From positions 558,001 to 622,000 of the forward strand of contig NC_089175.1 in assembly GCF_947507565.1 (NCBI RefSeq): DNA of 64,000 nucleotides. Direction: 5' to 3'. The translations under genes were made by a program, and so were the position numbers. This DNA is from Oscarella lobularis (Eukaryota > Porifera > Homoscleromorpha > Homosclerophorida > Oscarellidae). Of the stretch, positions 11,801 to 24,455 are shown piece after piece. The notes under the pieces were generated by a model that did not search any database, was not told the origin of the DNA, and saw nothing but the letters and a program-made list of their open reading frames with translations. How positions within the stretch are numbered: position 1 is the stretch's first letter; each line of letters opens with the position of its first letter.

Positions 11801-14800
11801 AACGGTGTCTATTTATTTCTTTTCTCTTTTAATATTTTTTTCCAAGATTTTACATACGCAATGCAACTGCTATGTTTGCCGTTGGTCAACAGTGCCCGAA
11901 ATTCGAAGTTCCCGGGCCCAAATCAAAGAAAACGAGCAATCACGTAAAAGACTTTCTTCAGGTAATCTTTTGTGGGAGAGGGGGATCCCCATCTTTTGCG
12001 TGTGAACTTTTCGTCTTAGGGCTTTATCTATCGTTTGTTCTTGGCGAGCGAGGACGATCCCAGGCGAATTCGCATGGAGGACATTCGCAGAGCGTTTCCT
12101 CACCTCTCGGAGAGTAGCATTCGAAAGCGCTTGAAGGGCTGCGCGGATTTCAATCGAACAGGTACACGCAAACAGAACCGTCATCGTCGCCAACGTGATT
12201 TCGTTTCGAAGGAAGTGACTCCGGCTGGTGGCGACTGAAGGACAACTTCCGTTTGCCGTCCGAGGAGGAACTACGCGCGATGGTGTCTCCAGAGCAGTGC
12301 TGCGCCTTCTATTCCATGCTGGCAGCCAAGCAGAGACTCGAGGCACTTTAATTAACAGACTCTCAGTGATTAATCTGACACTTGATATTCCATCTATAGG
12401 ACGCTGGCTACGGTGGGAAGTCTCTCTTTACACCAGACGACGATATGGAGGAAGATTCGCAGAAGATTGATGACGAGGTACGGGGGAGGGAAAAACAATT
12501 TTCCGCCATCGTTCTGGGATTTTCCGTTAGGTGCGGACAGCGCCGTGGAATACGACGCGCCACTTCATCAACGCCGCTCAGGGCAAGTGTCTTCTCGACG
12601 TCAACGGTCCCGCCGATCCGACGGGCTGCGGCGAAGGGTTCTCGTACATTCGAATACCGAACAAACCGATGGCCGGAAAAGAGGAGGCGACGGAGAAAAA
12701 GAAGCAGAAAACCGTCACCGGAACGGACGCGGATCTTCGAAAACTGTTGCTCAAAGACGGTCGCGACGTTCTTCGAAGATTCAACGTACCGGAGGAAGAG
12801 GTAGGAGCGAGAACGAGATTTTTTTTAAAGAAGTACGTATTTTGACGATACTTCTTTAGATTCAGAAGCTGTCGCGTTGGGAAGTCGTAGACGTCGTTCG
12901 GGCCATGTCTACGCAAGCGGCAAAGCAGGGCGAAGGAGGTAGAGTGGGCGTCGTTGGAAGGGGAAAGTTCGTTCATCTTCTCGCGGTCTCCTAGAGACGA
13001 GTCGGTTTGCTCGAGGGAATCGATTTTCTATCGCCGAACACCAAGAACGTTATAAAGACGAATGCCAGCGAATATTTGATCTTCAGAATACGTAAGTATT
13101 AATTAATATTTCATATTTTTTTCTCTCGGGTGATTTTGAAAAATTGCGTTCTAGTGTTCTCTCTTCCGATGCCGTCTTGTCGACGGATGAGGGAAGCAGC
13201 AGCGAAGAGGATGACGAATACGACAAGCTGGAAAAGGATCTCGAGAGTCTGATTATGAGCAAAAAGACAAAGAGTCAGGTAGACAGCAATCCAATTTCAT
13301 TTTTCACTTCACCGTCTTTTTTTTTTCTTTCGTTAGTATACGTATGAACAGGAAGAGGAGGAAAGGAAAGCGCTAAAGAAGCGCATTGAAGAAGACGTAA
13401 GTTCTCCTCTTCTTCCCCTAGTCTCCTATTTCTTCTCTTCTTATTTAGTCAGGAACCAAGTCATCTCAAGAAAGCAAGAAAACGAAAAAAAACTACACGC
13501 GCTCCCATATTTCACTTCTCGTTCTCTAGATCCGAATTCTCGCGGAGGTGATGACGATGACGTCAATTCGGTTGGGAGTTTCGACTCGTCTGCAGTCGCT
13601 GGTTCGCGTCGACTCGTCATCTATCGGACGTTTCGTCAGGACGGGCGCGAGTACGTTCGCCGGGAGGTGGTGAAAAAGCCGTCGGTCATCGACGCCTACG
13701 TGAAGATCGCGTCGAACAAGGATCGCAATTTGAAGGCTCAGTTTGCGAGTCAAGACGACCAGCACCGCGAGGAAATGAAGAAGGAGCGAAGACGAATACA
13801 AGAGCAGTTGAGACGCTTGAAACGAAGCAAGGAAAGAGAAAAAACGAAGCCGCAAAAACCGAAGAAGGAAAAGATCAAACCCGAACTACAGGTACACGAC
13901 TCAAACATTCATAAAAAAAAATATGCGTTTGCGATTCGCGTGGGGGAAATTTTTAGTTGAAATGCGGCGCCTGCGGTCAGAAGGGTCACATGAAGACGAA
14001 CAAGAACTGTCCCAAATATAATAAAAGCGGAGCTGCTGCGTTGGCTCCTCCGGCCGCCGTCGCCGCCGCCGGTGCCGCGAGTGCGGTTACCCCGACGACC
14101 GACGCGACGGCGGCCGGCGGCGCGTCCGCACCGCCGGCTCGCGCGGTAACGACGCCCATCATCGTGGCAATGACGGAAGAACAGCAGGCGGCCGAAGAGT
14201 CGGTATTGACGAAAAACGATTTTCAAGTCCGGGTTGAAGGCACGAAGATATCGCTGAACAGAGCCTTCGTTGATCAGTACTATAAATACAATATGGATTT
14301 CCTTCTTATTTCTTTTTCTTTTAGTGCTGAGGACGTGCGGCGACGATCGCTGCTGTTGAGGGTTCCTAAACATGCTGGTATGGTGAAGAAATTGAGGGGT
14401 CGTCTATAATTTGCTCTCTACTGTAGTTAAGAAGAAGCCCCGCGGGCAAGATCACTGCGATTATCTTCAAAAGCGGCACAAGTCGGCGCAACGACGAAAG
14501 ACGTCGTCCGAACTCGAGCTGAGTAAAATCTTTGAGCAGATTCTTACGAAAATGAAGCAAGTGCACGAGGTATTCAGTGTACGAGAAAGCGCTTTAGACT
14601 TGTTTTGATTGGTGTATATCCATCCAGTCGCACCCGTTTCATGCTCCCGTGCCCGTGAAAATTGCGCCCGACTACTATGATATCATCAATCGGCCTATGG
14701 ATTTGCAAAAAATTCGAGAGGTATATGCCTCTTTTTAGTTGGGAAAAGAAATGCAGGAGGTCGCTGTTTTAGAACATTCGCGAGAAAGTGTATAAGAATC

Positions 14801-16145
14801 GAAACCAGTTTGTTGAACACGTTTGCCTAATTTTGAGCAACTGTCAAATCTATAACGGTTGGTATTTCTTTCGCCAAATTATGTGTATTTTATTTTAGCT
14901 CTTTCCTCATTTCAGGACAGCAAGATCCTCTATCCAAGAAAGCCCAGGAAATAGTTGACGTCTGCATGAGGGAAATGGAAAAGGCAACGTTGCTTTCCTT
15001 TTACGTAAAACGCGTACAATAGCGAGCTCTTACTTACTAGAACGAGGAAAAGATAACAGAATTGGAGAAAGAGATCAATCCGTTGCTGGGAGATGATCCT
15101 CAGGTACGTTAGTCTTTCGCTTACTTTCTCGCTTTTGCAACGCTCTTCTTCTCAGATGGCTTTCTCGTTTTTACTTGATCGAGTTATTGACCGAATGAAG
15201 TCCGTTCCTGATGTAAGTCGCGCACGTTTCACGCTCTCCTTATTAGGAATTGTATTTGGTGCAGTCTGCCGCCTTTCACCAGCCTGTCAATCGAAAGCAG
15301 GTCGCTGATTACTACGACGTTGTCAAGGAGCCAATGGACTTGGAAACTCTCAGACTGGTCAACAGTCAAACTAATGATAGATTCATAGAGATTACCCTTT
15401 TTCCTCTCGCAGCACGTGCACGATTTTCGCACTCGAGAAGAGTTCATGGAGCAAGCACAATTGATTGAATCTAATTGCGTTCTCTACAACGGTATTCCGC
15501 GAGAGGATCATAAGGGGGCAATTTTTTTAATGCAATGCGTTTGTAGGACCAGACGTCCCTCTTACGCAGATTTCTCGACGAATCCTCACCGTATGCCGTG
15601 AAGCTTTAGCATCGGTACGTGACGAAGAGCCTATCTATCTTAATAAATTTTCTCTTTACGATTAGTTGGACGAACAACTGACGAGTCTAGAAGAAGAAAT
15701 TCTAATGCTTCCAGACGAGGCTGACAGTTTAGTGGATGACAGTCGGTCGCGTCCCGAAAGCGTTGACAGAGACGAGTCGTCCATGCATTCCAAAGGGGAC
15801 ACTCCGCTCGGCGGTGAGTGCAACCAATTTCTTATATAAAGGCTATTTTGTACGATGTGATGTTCAGGCGCAGTTGGAATTGTTCCCCATCCGTTGTCTT
15901 TGTCTGACGACGCGTCGCTTGGCAGCAGTATGATGCCCGGCGACCTGATGGGGTTCGGTCAGCCGGCACCGGATTTCCGAAGTTCTCTGCTCATGCAGGA
16001 TCTTGAGGCAAGTGACGACGACGATGACGATGACGAGGAGGAAGAGTATGCAAGACAACGTCTCGCTCCTCCAGTGCGAAACGCCGAGGTCTCTGATGAT
16101 GAGAGGGACATTGATTTTGAGCCAGACGCAGACGTAGATGAATAG
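8813..16145 (+). CDS. TAF1: TFIID subunit 1 (TAF1)
   Basis: Largest scaffold subunit of the general transcription factor TFIID, split into many exons. The start ATG at 8813 opens the conserved N-terminus with [14 protein letters not shown]. Downstream are the central TAF1 core (for example [20 protein letters not shown] near 11165), a zinc knuckle of the form C-x2-C-x4-H-x6-C ([10 protein letters not shown], near 13960-14010), and two bromodomains. Bromodomain 1 (about 14500-14990) has [13 protein letters not shown] and the acetyl-lysine-binding Asn in NCQIYNG. Bromodomain 2 (about 15150-15600) has [18 protein letters not shown] and NCVLYNG. The protein ends in an acidic tail, stop at 16143-16145. 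An Asp/Glu run (about 9265-9315) sits in the N-terminal region. The product binds TBP and acetylated histones in the nucleus. I see no disruption. Confidence 0.93.
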
Positions 16146-16463
16146 AGTGCTGTAAGGTAATAACGCGAGCCCAGGAATAGAGCCAAACACCCCCTCTGGA
16201 AACAATTAAACCGATCCGGTAGTGCGTCTCTTACTAAAAAGCGAGTGACGGTGGACCGTTGGTAGTTTGTGGAGTAAACGAAAGATTTTAATTCGCTTAT
16301 TATCTACACTTAAACGGGCACGTTGTGTGTAACACGATCTAAATGTTTATGATCTATTCCCACAGTTCTTCCGATCTTCCGAACTTGAAAATCATCGACC
16401 TTTAATTAAACAAGCAAAGGAAGGTCATTGATAACCGGACTCCTTTCATAGCTGTTGTTAGCA
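16146..16463. other. Intergenic 3'-3' gap, TAF1 and TMEM50
   Basis: 318 bp between two convergent stop codons, presumably holding both 3' UTRs. I see AATTAAA-like variants near 16206 and 16403 but no canonical AATAAA, no repeat and no credible gene. Confidence 0.5.
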
Positions 16464-17298
<835 letters not shown>

Positions 17299-17350
17299 TG
17301 TTCCGTTCGGTTCTTCCCTACACCAAGAGCGCGCGTTAGCCGTAAACAAA
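17299..17350. promoter_or_regulatory. 52 bp divergent gap, TMEM50 and FREM1-like
   Basis: Two start codons face away from each other with 52 bp between them; no TATA box is visible. Promoter elements must be this short or extend into coding sequence. Function is inferred from geometry only. Confidence 0.45.
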
Positions 17351-20300
17351 ATGGCATTCGGCCTTTTGTTCTTCGCAAGCCTTTGCTTGGAAGTAGCATC
17401 CGGCTCGCTCATCAGCGTTAACACAGGCCTATCGGTCGAACGCGGTCGTGCCGTGTTTCTCCAACCGGAAAACCTAGCCGTACGACCGACGGCGAGAACA
17501 ACGGGATCGTCGCGCTGCCTTTTCACCGTTCTCGCAACGGACACGACGACGTCGCGCTTCGGCTCGCTCTATCCGACGACATTCGACTGCACGGTGCCGC
17601 CGAATCGCGTCCAGTACTTCCATTTGGGCTCGCCGCGCGCGACGCGCGATCGTCTCGCAATCGAACTGCGATTCTTCGCCGCCAACGCGACAATCGTCGA
17701 ACTCGTCGACGTAATCGTAACCGTCGTCGAACCGGCGCGCGATCGCGTCGTAGCGAACGTGAAAATCGACGCTCTGACGGTCGATCGTCTCGCCGGCCAA
17801 TCGCAAGCGATCGACGAACGCGTCGTCGATTTTCTCTACAATCGTCGCTCGATATCGTGTCGCCTGTCGACGCTCGCGATACCGCGCGACGCGCCCTCGT
17901 ACGGGCGTCTCGTCGGCGCTCGCGTCGACGAGCCGAGCGTCGATTGCGACGAGTTTCTCGTCGCCGGCACGCGCTACGAGCACAACGGGCAGCGTTCGCC
18001 CGACGTCGATTACGTGCCGTTTTCCGTCGAATTGACCGACGTCGACGACGACGTCGTCGTTGCTACGCAACGGTTTTGGATTCGCGTCGACGTGTCGTCG
18101 GCCGATCCGAATCAACCGCCGAGCGCTCTGATTGGCTCTCTTTTCTATATCACCGTCAATGAATTCGTTACGACTGCCGTCACGCCGTCGACGTTGAGTG
18201 TCGCCGATGGCGAAACGCCGTCACGTGACGTTATTATTGAAATAGTTCGTTTTCCGGACTCGTCCAGCGGCGTTCTATTTCACGCCGATTATCCGGAAGC
18301 GCCGCTTCGCGCGTTTCGTCAATCGGACATCGACGATTTGAAAATTTTATTTCGTTCGGCGAGCGTCAACTCGGTTCAGCAAACGGAAACCGAGTTAGTT
18401 GCAATCGATTTAGAAGGAAGTCGTTCGTTGCCTATTATATTCACGTTCTACGTTCAACCGATGAAGACTCAATCGCCAGTTGTGACAGTGAATCGCGGTC
18501 TTTTTCTCCTCGAAGGCCAATCGCGAGTCATTCTACCCAACGTGAATCTTCAGATTGCAGATGCGGACGATCGAAGCGCTATTCGCTTGACGGCGACGCG
18601 CGGTCCGCGTTGGGGCCGACTTCTCGTCGGCGGCACGCGACGAATCGGTTTTCCCATTCGCGACTTCGACGACGGCATTGTCGTGTACGAACACGATCAC
18701 GGCGACGAGCGTCGCGACGACATCGAGTTCGTCGCGATCGACGGCGACGGAAACGACGTTCGTTTTCTCTTTCAAATTCGCGTCGAACCCGTCGACGATC
18801 AGCCGCCGTATCTCGTCAATCAGGTGATCGTGTCCGTACGAAAGGGCGGTCACGTGCTCATACGGACTAGCGATTTGAAAGCGGAAGACGCCGAGTCGGA
18901 GGATTCCGCTATCGTTTACGTTATTAAAACGTTTCCTATGTACGGAACGCTATCGCGACATCCCAAGGGTATATATAGGAAAAAACTAGCCGATGAAAAC
19001 GTGAAGACGTTCACTCAAAGCGACATCAATAACGGATTAATTTATTACAAACACAACGGCGGAAGTGTTCGCTCTATCAACCCTCCCTTCGATTTCTTCT
19101 CCTTCGTCGTGACGGATGACAACGTTCCGCCGAACGAGTCCGACCTGACGACGTTCACGATATCCGTCTCGTCGGCGGACATCTATCGACCGGTGAAAAG
19201 CGTCGACGCGACGCTGGAGTTGTTCGCCGATGAAGGCGGCGAGAAAGCGTTGAATCGACGCGCGCTGTCCTATCGCGACGACGACTCGGACGACGACGCG
19301 CTCGTCGTGCAAATAGTTCGCGCTCCCTACTACGTTGACGATCCGCGTCGGCGACCGCGCGCGGGCCGACTGACGCGTCGCTACGACGACACCGGCGACG
19401 TTGTCGTCGTCGAAATGTTTACGCAAAAAGAAGTGAACTACGAGAAAATTGTCTATGAAGCGCCGCGCAACGAAATCGGGTCTCGTCCCCGGTTCGTTCG
19501 ATTCGATTTTCGCGTTTCTGATCCGGCTGGAAATGCCCTTCGCGGCGTTCAATCTCTCAATATTACCCTCTTGCCGGTTAATAATCAAAAACCCGTTGTT
19601 ACAACGCGTCCCGTCGTCGTTTCTCAAGGCGAAACGGTCGTCATTAGCTCGCGATTTCTCTACGCGACCGACGTGGATACGACGTCGAGTGAGATCGCGA
19701 TTCGAGTTGCTGTTCAGCCGCTTTACGGCGTGCTCGCTTTAAGTCGTTCGTCGAACGGCGACGACGACGACGACGACGACCTTCGTCTACAACTAAACGA
19801 TCTAAATCGAAATCGCTTTTCGTACGTTCACGACGGAACGCGACGTTCGACTGTCGATTCGTTCGTCGTCGTCGTAAGCGACGGCGTTCATTATGTGCAG
19901 CAAGTCGTGACGATTCGAATCGAGCTCGCTCCCACCGAACCTCCGCCGTCTGTCGTCATGATTTCCGACGTGTTTTTGACGGTGTCGGAAAAGGGTCGCG
20001 TTCGATTGACCGAGTCGACGCTCCTCTCGCTCGTACCCGCCAATCGTTTGGCGACGTCGTTTCGAGTGAGTCGACAGCCGCGCGTCGGTCGAATCGTCGT
20101 CTCGGGCCGAATCGCGACGATCTTCGACGCAACTCAACTAGCATTCGGCGTCGTTTTCTACAAACACGACGGCGAAATCGGCTCGAATGAGATCAGCGAC
20201 GCGTTTGAATTAATAGCCATCGTCAACGGAGAAATCGTACAGAACGGAACGAACGTAAACGTGCGTATTCGTCCGATCGACGACGATCCTCCCGTCATAA

Positions 20301-23300
20301 GAACGAGCGCTCGACTCGTTGTAAACGAAGGCGGTCGCGCCGCGTTTTCCGCGCGCCATCTCAACGCAGTCGATCGCGACTCGCCCGATAGCGCGATCCG
20401 ATTCGTCTTGAACGCGTCCTGTCGGTACGGTTTCATTGAAGATCTCACGCCGGCTCGCGGATCGGAATTCGTTCCCATCGACGTGCCGCGAACGGAGTTT
20501 CCTCTCGCGCACGTGCGCGCCGGCAACGTGCGATACGTGCAGAGTCGACACGACGGCTTCGAACTGACGATCGATCGATGTCACGTGCGAGCGACGGACG
20601 GAAAAAATTGGTCGCCAGTGAAAACGATTCGCATTAACGTCGAACCCGTCAACGACGAAACACCGACGATAAAAGTAAATGAAAAATTACGAGTCACCGA
20701 AGGTGAAACGGCGGTTCTTCCGCGAAATCTTTTGACGATCAAAGACGCCGACGTTCCCGGCGATACGTTAACTCTCCAAGTGACGACTCGTCCGCGTTAC
20801 GGTAAGCTTCTGAATCGGCGAAACGAGACGAACGAGTTCGCCGCGAGTGCGATCGACGCCGGCGACGTCGTCTACGCGCACGACGACTCGGAATCGAGTC
20901 GCGATTCGTTTCGAATTCGAGCGTCGGACGGCGTTCACGCGTCGTCCGACGTCGTCGTCGTCGTCGACGTGTCGCCGGTCGACGACGTGCCGCCGCGCGT
21001 CGTCGTGAACGCGGGGTTTACGACGTACGTCGGCGAGGTGGAATATTTTACGAATCGCACGCTATTGGCACTCGACGTCGATTCGCCGAAACGACGAATA
21101 ACGTACGTAGTCGAATACGAACACGGCGAAGGCCTTCTCGCAAGTGTCAACGGCGAGGGTCAACGACGACTCGGCGTCGGCAAGAATTTCACTCAGGCGG
21201 ACATCGACAACGGGGTGATTCTCTACAAACACATTCGCGAGCAGACGGACGGCGCGGTGAAGCGCGATTATTTTCGTTTCGCTTTGACCGACGGGTATAG
21301 TTCGCCAACGGACGTTTTCTTTTTCGTGACGATTTTGCCTTCCGCTTCGTCGTCGTCCAAACTTCGCGTCGTGAGCAAAATCGCGCGAGTGAGAGAAGGC
21401 GGACGACTCGTCATAACGACGGATTTATTGACGGCGTCCGACGGAACGGCGACGACGAAAGACATTATTTTCACCGTGACGAGTCCGCCGAGGTCGGGCC
21501 GACTCGAACGCGCCGACGCCGCGGGAACGCCACTCGCCGAATTCACCCAGTTGAATTTAGCCGAAAACAAAATCCTATACGTTCACACGAGTCGAGGCGA
21601 GGAAGCCTACGACGCATTCGATTTTCGCGTGACAAACGGAATTCAATTCTTCCCGCGCACGTTCGTCGTCATGATCGATCCGATCGACGATTCCCTTCCC
21701 GTCGTCGAATTCTACCCGGTCGACGCGAAATACGGCGCGACGACGATTTTTTCCTTGCTCGACCTGAACGCCGTCGACGCCGACACGGCGCCGGATCGCG
21801 TCGTCTACGTGCTCGCGACTGTGCCGGCTCACGGGCGTCTCGTTCGTCGAACCGGCAATAGGTACGATTCGCTCGAAGGTCGGTTTTCTCAACGAGACGT
21901 CGACGACGGTTTGATTGGGTACGAGCACGACGGCGACGACGACTCGAGCAGTTCCGACTCGTTTCGATTTTTCGTCTCGGACGGCGTCAATTCCGGTTTT
22001 CACGTGCATCCCGATCTTCGGACGGTCGTGACGGCAGCGCAGACGTTTCGCATCACCATTGTGGGCGGGTCCAAATCGAAGCCGACGGTAGTAGCTTCGT
22101 CAATCTTCGGCCTGGTGGAACTCGCCGATCGCTCGATTGGCATTGTTCTAAGTCCCTTTCTACAATCGTCGCGCGGAAATGAAACGAGCGAGAAATTGAC
22201 GTACGAAGTGACGACGTCGCCCGTTCACGGTCATTTAGTCGCGAATGGAAGAGCCGTGACTTTTACGCAGGCCGACGTCTCCGCTGGCATCGTCGCTTAC
22301 GTGCTCGATTTGCCGTACGACGAAGACGTCGTTAGTGATTCGTTTAGCGTCGTCGTCACGGCGTCGGACGGCGCCCAATCGGCTCCCGCTGTCGTGCGAA
22401 TTGATTGGGCGTGGATTTTTATTGAAAAGCAGGATTATGTCGTTCGCGAAGGCGACGCGACGCACGTCGATGTCGTCGTTCTTCGTCGCGGCTCTCTCGA
22501 TCAATCGGCGTTCGTTTCCATTGCGGCGATTGACGAGACGGCGCGAAACGGCGTCAACTTTGCGACGAGTAGAGCGGAATTGCTTCAATTCAATCCCGGC
22601 GACAATCGTAAAACGTGGCGAGTGGAGATCAAGAACGACGAAGAAGTGGCGGCAGGTGGACAGGCTGTAACGCTAAGAATAATTCTGTCGAATGCACTCA
22701 AAGCTCTCACATTTCCCGGTCGCAATCATTCGAGAATATCCATTCTCGAGGATGATCTCTTCGGTAAGAAGAGAGGATTGCGTGGAATGGCACTTCGTAA
22801 ATTGTCGGGGTATTTTAGCTAGCACGGCTCCGGCGGAAGCTTCCGCTGATCCAACGACGATGAGCGAAGTGACAACCACACCTAGTGGTCCCTCGCTAGG
22901 AACGACCGCAAAAGCGACGACGGCCACTACAACGGCCGCGGTCACCACTGCGACGACGACTACGGCGGCGGCCACTACTGCTGCTACTACTACGACGGCG
23001 GCCACTACTGCTGCTACTACTACGACGGCGGCCACTACTGCTGCTACTACTACGACGGCGGCCACTACTGCTGCTACTACTACGACGGCGGCCACTACTG
23101 CTGCTACTACTACGACGGCGGCCACTACTGCTGCTACTACTACGACGGCGGCCACTACTGCTGCTACTACTACGACGGCGGCAGCTACGACGCTGACGCC
23201 AACGAAACCGACTACTGATTTCACTGTTGAGGTATATGATATTAATAATTAGGGCTGCCAATATTACATGGCAAGTGATTGGAGACTCGAGATGATAATC

Positions 23301-24146
23301 CTAGCTTTTCTTTTCTATTAGACTACCGGTTACGAAACAACTGCAAGTCAAACGGTCAGTATAGTGACTGACCGTGACGTACGTTCACATGTGATTTATG
23401 CTCCTCATATTGATTCATTTTTTTGCTAAAGGTGACACCGACTACGAGTTTGTCACCGTCGACTCCGACTTCAACACCGAGTTCAACGCCGACTCCTTCG
23501 ACGACAAGTCCAACTCCGACCGCCACGGTGAGGGCAGCATTTTTTGTACGCGATACTTTTATCAATAGCTGATGCATTTGCGTCTAGCCCACCCCTCCTA
23601 CTTGCCTTGGTCACACAGGTGCGACGCTGTTCTATACTACTCTAGCCTACACTGAGCGTTATTTATTTAAGGTTGGACAACTGTCAACTCAAAATGCTAC
23701 AAAATGATAACGATGAAAACGGATTGGGCGGCTGCTCGTCGTACTTGCCGCAGGGAGTAAGTCATTGGCTTTTGTACAATACAAACATATTCAACGTGGG
23801 AATTTCAGACTCAGGGGGTCCGACTTGTTTATCGTCAAAACGCAGGAGGAAATTGAGTTGCTTCGTACACTATGCGTCAAATCCTGCTGGATTGGTGCGA
23901 TCGCTTTTGATTTATTTTCAATTCTATTTTATTATTTCCTAAGGTATACGTCTTGTTAACGACTTGACGCCCAAGTGGATAGATCAAAGCATTGTGACAA
24001 CTAGCGCTTGGGGCAACAAACGGCCTCCCGCTTACGACTCAGAAAAGAATCGAAACTGCGTCGTGGCCACTGATAGTCACTGGAAGACGAACAACTGCAG
24101 CACGACGCGCGTCTTTGTCTGCCAGTTCCCCTCTTCAGACAGGTAA
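17351..24146 (+). CDS. FREM1-like extracellular matrix protein (12 CSPG repeats, Calx-beta, C-type lectin)
   Basis: Eight exons (17351-22763, 22819-23231, 23322-23354, 23432-23527, 23588-23618, 23672-23756, 23809-23894, 23944-24146) join to 2119 residues; human FREM1 has about 2180. The first exon alone is 5.4 kb. Order: signal peptide (MAFGLLFFASLCLEVASG), a FRAS1/FREM N-terminal domain, twelve CSPG/NG2-type repeats (each with an FTQxD-(I/V)-x-x-GxxxYxHDG-like core), one Calx-beta domain (about 22410-22760), a Thr/Ala/Ser/Pro-rich mucin-like linker containing a 30 bp minisatellite, and a C-type lectin domain. The lectin domain begins GWTTVNSKCYKM, has DWAAARRTC, and ends CVVATDSHWKTNNC and VFVCQF. 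Known FRAS/FREM proteins form the basement-membrane Fraser complex in epithelia. The stop at 24144-24146 overlaps a GTAAGT that could also be a donor to a tiny extra exon. Confidence 0.9.
22971..23180 (+). repeat. 30 bp coding minisatellite, seven perfect copies
   Basis: Seven consecutive 30 bp units are identical at the nucleotide level, with degenerate copies just upstream (from about 22917). Each unit adds ten residues of Thr and Ala in the mucin-like linker of the FREM1-like protein and keeps frame. Perfect identity indicates recent expansion or homogenisation, so copy number is probably polymorphic. Confidence 0.95.
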
Positions 24147-24455
24147 GTATAGTATAGGAAAACTGTTGACTCTCAGTTTTAGTGTAGCATAAATTTTTAC
24201 TTGATTACTAAAACACCCACACACCGTGGCGGACCGTGGCACGTGGGCGCGGGTTCGGGCAATCCGATCCGGGAGTTCACTTTCTACACACTCGCCATTC
24301 TGTATTGCTCCCGAAAATCTTACCGTTCATCCTAGCTGGTTTTCGGCAGCTGCAGGGAATTGTTCGGGAAGCCCGCTTCCAGTAGGTTGCAGTAGAAACG
24401 ACGAAAGAAGCTTCTCGAAACATTTCCGCGTCTCGACGCATCGCGCAATTGCGCA
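24147..24455. promoter_or_regulatory. Gap between FREM1-like stop and HERC2 start
   Basis: 309 bp holding the FREM1-like 3' UTR and the HERC2 promoter. A CACGTG E-box lies at 24240-24245 next to an imperfect direct repeat ACCGTGGC (24223-24230, 24233-24240). No TATA box or canonical poly(A) signal was seen. Confidence 0.4.

Noticed and set aside
17474-20584. Several 100-210-codon antisense frames under the FREM1-like exon
   Set aside because: Shadows of a GC-rich exon; Arg/Asp-rich, mutually unrelated, no domains.
22971-23180. CRISPR-like regular array
   Set aside because: Units abut without spacers, are in coding frame, and the genome is eukaryotic.
22673-23224. Val/Ala-rich antisense frame over the minisatellite, looking like a membrane segment
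   Set aside because: It is simply the complement of a 30 bp tandem repeat; all frames stay open across it.
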